Shown in pieces: positions 59,090 through 64,000 of a stretch of DNA of 64,000 nt (position 1 is the first letter of the stretch; each line of letters starts with the position of its first letter). The stretch spans positions 98,250,932-98,314,931 of the forward strand of contig CM036168.1 of NCBI GenBank assembly GCA_020631735.1, given 5' to 3'. Origin of the DNA: Saccharum officinarum (lineage: Eukaryota; Streptophyta; Magnoliopsida; Poales; Poaceae). Under the pieces are notes generated by a model that saw only the letters and a list, made by a program, of their open reading frames with translations, ran no database searches and had not been told where the DNA came from. A program made the position numbers and the translations under genes.

Positions 59090-59525
59090 GAGATACACGC
59101 GACAGACATGTGAGCCGGGAGCAACAGACGCTGACGTCAGTGTCTGTCGGGCTACCCTAGCTCAGCCTGTGCGCGCGGGCGCGACAGACGCGCTGTCGCG
59201 AAGGCAACAGACGCGGCCTCGCACACTGTTCCAGCGTCTGACGCTGTGGAACTGCGTGGGCGCGCGCGAGCGTGAGCAACAGACGCTCGACGCCGCATCT
59301 ATCGGCCTTGCGGCGTACGCGTCTGACGAACTCAGGCAAAAACATCATCACTGGACCGCGTCTGTCGGGCGTATGGGCGCGTCTGTCGATCGGCGTCAGA
59401 CGCGTCTGTCGCTATGACCGTTGGTTTTTGAATGAGCTAGACACATGGCGTCGCACGGAGCGACGGACGCACCTGTAGCATCTGTCGTCTTGGCGATAGA
59501 CGCTACTGTGCGGCGTCTGTCGCCC
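59090..59525 (+). repeat. Word array in LTR A (GACAGACGC / GCGTCTGTC)
   Basis: A dozen or more copies, some imperfect, of CGACAGACGCG or its complement in both orientations, in 435 bp ending about 50 bp upstream of the LTR TATA box. Confidence 0.75.
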
Positions 59526-59574
59526 CCGAATTTTGCCCAGTGAAGGGTATAACGGCTAGTGACTTTTCTATTTG

Positions 59575-59586
59575 CTATAAATAATA
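59575..59586 (+). promoter_or_regulatory. TATA box of LTR A
   Basis: CTATAAATAATA is preceded by TTGCCCAGTGAAGGGTATAA and AACGGCTA, a block shared with LTR B. Confidence 0.65.
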
Positions 59587-60457
59587 GGTGGCCGATCCTT
59601 GGGGGTTCTCTCTTGCACATTTGAGATATTGAGGCACACTTTGAGCTAGAGAACATTCCCTCCACTCATCTCCTTGCTTGGTTGCATACTCTAGAGAGAT
59701 TGAATGAGATTCAAGTGCATTGCATTGAGAGTTGCATCTAGTGGCACTTGAACTTCGTGTTTGCTGCGGATTGCTTATTACTCTTGGGTGTTTCCCGACA
59801 CCCTAGATGGCTTGGAGCAGCGGTGGTGTTGAGCTCGACCTTGGACATTGTTTTGAGCCTCACTAAGTTGATTGTGAGGGGTTCTTGAGCCTTCCCCGCA
59901 TGAGTTCGTGAATTGGCTACTCTAGTGAAGCACGTGGCTTGGAGGATTTCCATCTTGTGAGTGGATGTGCGGCACCCGCTGAGGGTTCAACTCTTGATAG
60001 TTGATTAGCTCGTGATCCATCAAGTGGGTGCATCGCCACAACGAGGAGTAGCTTGCCGGGAAGCAAGTAAACCTCGATAAAAAATCTTGTGTCATCTCTT
60101 TGCTGAGGATTTCTCTTGTGATTGCTCATTGTGATTGATTCTTCAAGTGCATTGCTTCTCTACATCGTTGGTATAAGAATCAAGTCACTTGCTCTTTACT
60201 TTCTTGTACTAGTCCTTGTGTAGTTTGCTTAGTGTAGCCTTTATCACATAGGAGTAAGTAGCTTAGTGACTTAGCCTTGTTGGTGTGTAATAGAGATCAT
60301 AGCCTTGCTTCACTAGAATTATATAGGTGGCTTGCATAGTGTAGTTGAGCTAGTGCTAGAATTAGCTTAGCCATCTTTTATACTAACGTGGTTGTTTAGT
60401 GAAGCTTGTAGAATTTTAAATAGGCTATTCACCCCCTCTAGCCATTTGGACCTTACA

Positions 60458-60713
60458 CCGGTCCAGCTTGCGCGCGTGCGCTCGTGCTCCCTCTCTCTTC
60501 TCATTGATGAGGCGGCCCTGCCTGTCATCCCCTTCCTCGATCGATGGCCACCCATCATCGCCGACCGCCATCTCGCCGACGGCAAGACTCCGATGAGACC
60601 GAGCTGCACCAACACGACCACCTTGATCCCACGAACCTAGTACAACACTCTACACTGTAACAAACACCCTAGAGGAAGCCTCACCACGGCCATGGTGGCA
60701 CGGTCGCCACGGC
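60458..60713 (-). mobile_element. Gypsy-type long LTR remnant, second part
   Basis: This is GC-rich DNA between the two Sirevirus-like LTRs. It probably continues the 56657-58377 remnant, because LTR A seems inserted between CCGGC and CCGGT. No gene; the small frames here are chance. Confidence 0.4.
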
Positions 60714-61787
60714 TGAAGGGTCGAGATGGCGGACTAGAGGGGGGGTGAATAGTCCTTTCTAAAACATAAACACGTTGGCTAACCGAAACAAATGCGGAAT
60801 TAAACTTATCAGTATAGCCAAGACTACACCCCTCTATCTAAGTTCTCTAGCACCTTGCAAAGATCCTAATTAAGCAACTAAGGTGCTTTCCTTAGCAAGA
60901 GCTCTCCTATTTAATTCTAGAGCAAGGTCACACAAACCTATGCACTAGTACTTTGCAAGCAAGAGGGAGCTCCTACACAATTCTAGTAAGCAAAGCGCAC
61001 AAAGCCTAAGCTCACTAGCAAGGCTCAATAATAAGGCTACATAAGCCAAATTAGAGAGCGCAAAATACTTAGCTACACAAACTAAGCAATGTGACTAACA
61101 AGGTTACACAAACCAAATTAGTCACGCAAAGGGAAGCTTCTAGCTATATAAGCAAGAAGACAACTAGCAAACTATACAAGCAAACTAGTTACGAGAGCAA
61201 CTACACAAGCATAAGTATATATGAAAGTAAATACAAGCTTGTGTTGCACGAAGACAAACCACCGAGAAGAGTAGACAAAGTTGACACGGTGATTTTCTCC
61301 CGAGGTTCATTTGGTTGCCACCAAGCTACGTCCCCATTGTGTCGACCAACACTTCGTGGTTCGGCAGCTAATCGGTCACACACCGAGCCTCTCAAAAGGC
61401 GCCGCAAGAACCCACCATAAAGTGTGGTAGCTCAATGACATGCTCAACTAGAGTTGCTCTTCGCGATCCTCGCGGGGTGAGCACAATCCCCCTCACAAAG
61501 CTTCTCCGGAGCCTCGCACAATCTTCTTGCGAGCTTCGACGGAGCCACAAGCCACCAAGCCGTCTAGGAGGTGGCAACCTCCAAGAGTAACAAGCACCAC
61601 TGACTTGCAACACGATCACCTAGTGCCACTCGATGCAATCTCACAATACAATTGCACTAGAATCACTCACTCGCTTATTGATTCACAATCTAGCAAGCAC
61701 AAGTGAGTTAGAGGCTCTCCTAGCACTCCCAAAGCATGGACACTAAGTCCCAAGGGTGTCAAGCACTAGCCAAGGCCGACCAAAGGG

Positions 61788-61799
61788 CTATTTATAAGC
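61788..61799 (-). promoter_or_regulatory. TATA box of LTR B
   Basis: On the minus strand CTTATAAATAGC is preceded by TTGCCCAGTGAAGGGTACAA and AACGGCTA, the same block as in LTR A. Confidence 0.65.
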
Positions 61800-61838
61800 C
61801 CCACACGAATATAGCCGTTGTACCCTTCACTGGGCAAG

Positions 61839-62155
61839 ATTCGGGTCGACCGGACGCACCGGTCGAACTGACCGGACGCGCCTGTCGAACTGACCAGACG
61901 CGCAGGTCAGTAGCGTGCTCCAACGGCTAGTTTTCACGTGTATAAACTTGTATTGACCGGACACGGTGGTCACTAATGGGACCGGACGCGTAGGTCGCAG
62001 CGAAACAGCGAACAGAGAGGTTTCAGCAAGCTCCCGAAGTGACCGGACTCGCTGCAGTGTCCGGTCACTTTCGCCCACGAAAAATACTGACCGGACGCGC
62101 TGACCGGATGCGCAGGTGCTGACCGGACGCGTCCGGTCACGAGTCCGGTCACAGA
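61839..62155 (-). repeat. Word array in LTR B (GACCGGACGCG / CGCGTCCGGTC)
   Basis: About a dozen copies, some imperfect, of TGACCGGACGCG or its complement in about 315 bp, immediately upstream of the LTR B TATA block. Same position and layout as the array in LTR A, but a different core word. Confidence 0.75.
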
Positions 62156-64000
62156 CCACTCTTCGGTAAAACGGCGATATCTCTTAGCTCCGAACTCCGA
62201 TTTCGATGATCTTGGATATTTTGGAAAGCTTACTCAGAGGGCTACACAACCCACTAAAGCACTTGATCCAATTCACAATGGATCAAAGTAGTATTTCACT
62301 CCAAGAGCCATCCTAGTGTCCGAAGAACACCGAAAAACCTTTCTCTCTTCTCCAAGTTGATCAACACCAACTCCAACACCTTCTCCTTTGCAAATGTGCC
62401 AACACCACCATGTGTACACCACCATGTGCATGTGTGTTAGCTTTTCACAAACATTTTCAAAGGGTTAGGCACTCAACTTGCCTCGCCACTAGATCCTAAC
62501 ACGTATGCAAAGTTAGATCGCTCAAGTGGCACTAGATGACCAATATACAAACAAGTTTGCCCCTCTTAATAGTACGGCCATCTATCCTAAACCTGGTCAT
62601 CAACTTCTCTACACACCTATGACCAGTGAAATGGAAATGCCCTAGGTTATACCTTTGCCTTGCGTATTCCACTCCATCTCCTCCGACGTTGATGCAACAC
62701 ATGCACCAACCATATCACAATTGATATGATCCACTTCATATCATCACGTGACCGTATTGGTTCATCGATCTTGACCTCACTTGCTCTTCACCGTTGCCTT
62801 GGTCCTTCGGCGCCATGCCACACACAACTTGCCCTTCACCCTAGCAACCGGTCCATCAAGCCAAGCCTCATCTTGATCTTCTCCAAAGAACCACTCTTGA
62901 TACTCACTTGAAATGATATAGTTTGATTGATCCAAATGATGAACTCAATCTTGATGAATAATCCTTGAATCTACATTTGAGTCCAACTCTTCCTACATGT
63001 TTAAGTTCTTTTCTTTCTACCAAATGATCTCTAATCATTACTAGAACTTAAACTTCATCTTCATCTTAAGTTTGATCTTGATCTTCAAATTTGAGTATTA
63101 AACATGTACACCAAGTACATTCCATAATCAAATATTCTTATACTCATTGCTTTTCATGCTTCTAGATCAATCCAAAACCAAACTTAGGTACCTCAACCAC
63201 TTATAAACATGTTTCTAACTTGAGGACCTTTCAATCAAAGTGACTCTAGATCAATCAATAATTGTCACCTTTCTGACAGATTATGTACCCTTCAAAGAAT
63301 AAATCATATCTCCCAATGTACAGATCCAAATACCATGAAATTTGATGGAGATGTGCTTCACTAAGTCATCTAGCAACTGTAAAAATTTGAGCTTCATTTG
63401 ACATCTAGATTGCTACCAGATTTCAAATCTTCCACCACTGCTACATGCTGAAAACTGCTGCATTATGGCTGACAAGATGTACTCCAAAATCATAGCATTT
63501 CTTGTCCAATTCCCATGAAATTTCTATAGCATCTCATACCATAAGTCTAGAGCATGTATACCAAATTTCAAGCCAATCCAAATAGATTTGGTCATCCAAA
63601 CTCAGACTTGATCACTGCTAGCTCAGATTTTCAATTTTGGACAGATTTCAATACATTGAGCAATACTTGAAACTAACTTGTTTGAATACTTTCACAAGAC
63701 ATATAACCATCCAATCCACTTACTAAATGTCATCTCATGAATTTATCCAACACAAACCAATCCAAACTTGATTACTAAGCATTTAATCCATTCAATCATC
63801 TCATAGCAAGCAACATTACACATTTATCCAATTCAATCAACTCATATGCACCCAAATAAAATGATCAACTAGAGATATACCTTGGTTAGCTCATGATCAT
63901 CCAATAGCAAGCTTTTACTCAAATAAATTGCAAGCCATCAAATAATTCCAATAAATCATCCACAACTTGATCATGACACTTGTATGTTGTAGCACTTGAA

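Larger units (their letters stand above)
58378..60457 (+). mobile_element. Sirevirus-like LTR A (probably solo), plus strand
   Basis: The right end is the lineage-typical block CTATTCACCCCCTCTAG followed by CCATTTGGACCTTACA, ending near 60457. The left end lies between 58378 and 58392. A TATA box (CTATAAATAATA) is at 59575. CCGGC (58373-58377) and CCGGT (60458-60462) could be an imperfect 5-bp target duplication, which would make this a solo LTR. An array of short palindromic words lies at about 59090-59525. The 154-codon frame at 58169-58633 crosses the insertion boundary and is not a gene. Confidence 0.65.
60714..64000 (-). mobile_element. Sirevirus-like LTR B, minus strand, running off the window
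   Basis: Read on the minus strand it ends with ATTCACCCCCCCTCTAGTCC and CGACCCTTCA, the same kind of end as LTR A; that CA is at 60714. A TATA box lies at 61788-61799 and a word array at about 61839-62155. At least 3.29 kb are present and no polypurine tract or coding region is reached, so the 5' end and the rest of the element lie beyond the window. Confidence 0.65.

Overview
The window is nuclear DNA from a grass (Poaceae), most likely a panicoid/Andropogoneae species of the sorghum, sugarcane, Miscanthus or maize group. This follows from the Tourist and Stowaway MITEs, Sirevirus-type Copia LTRs, a Tat-lineage Gypsy element with an antisense ORF, a CACTA element with TTTGCCGAGTG subterminal words, an Au-type SINE, and a bHLH gene that reads as the grass axillary-meristem regulator barren stalk1/LAX PANICLE1. 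About three quarters of the window is transposable element. Only two host protein genes can be supported: a single-exon RING-H2 (ATL-type) E3 ligase at 4348-4902 (minus) and the ba1/LAX1-like bHLH gene, which appears twice (21052-21779 and 30530-31231, both minus).

Layout. 1-2952: 3' end of a Sirevirus-like Copia element (repeated polypurine tracts, then an LTR of about 2.45 kb). 2953-11033: host DNA with the ATL gene, a GC-rich repeat island, a 47-bp poly-T retroposition scar with a 14-bp target duplication, three Tourist MITEs in a row and a Stowaway MITE. 11034-20417: a structurally complete CACTA element, 9.4 kb, with 3-bp target duplication ATC, a tnpD-like transposase and a tnpA-like gene on the minus strand (both decayed), and dense palindromic subterminal arrays. 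20421-23957: the ba1-like gene, its promoter and two MITEs. 23958-24057: an assembly gap of exactly 100 N. 24058-33415: a near-identical second copy of 14638-23957. 34422-52791: an 18.4-kb nest, namely a Tat-lineage Gypsy element with target duplication AGTAT, whose 3' LTR holds a 4.07-kb solo LTR (target duplication CCTAC), which itself holds a 100-bp SINE fragment (16-bp target duplication). 53308-56452: MITEs and a 0.4-kb fold-back element. 56657-64000: a Gypsy-type LTR remnant interrupted by two Sirevirus-like LTRs in opposite orientation.

The main practical point is that the two 9.3-kb copies around the N gap look like two overlapping contig ends, or two haplotypes, placed side by side rather than a biological tandem duplication. 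Contig 1 stops inside a MITE that is complete only in copy 2. Most one-base differences are homopolymer indels, and these are what break the bHLH reading frame in copy 1. The probable true locus is one CACTA insertion and one intact ba1 gene, with the CACTA end about 0.65 kb downstream of the gene.

I found no undescribed enzymatic or defence system. The least ordinary signals are the paired Sirevirus LTRs that share a core promoter but carry different palindromic word arrays upstream of it, the hairpin-rich CACTA 5' region, the antisense coding block of the Tat element, and the near-perfect fold-back element at 56043-56452.
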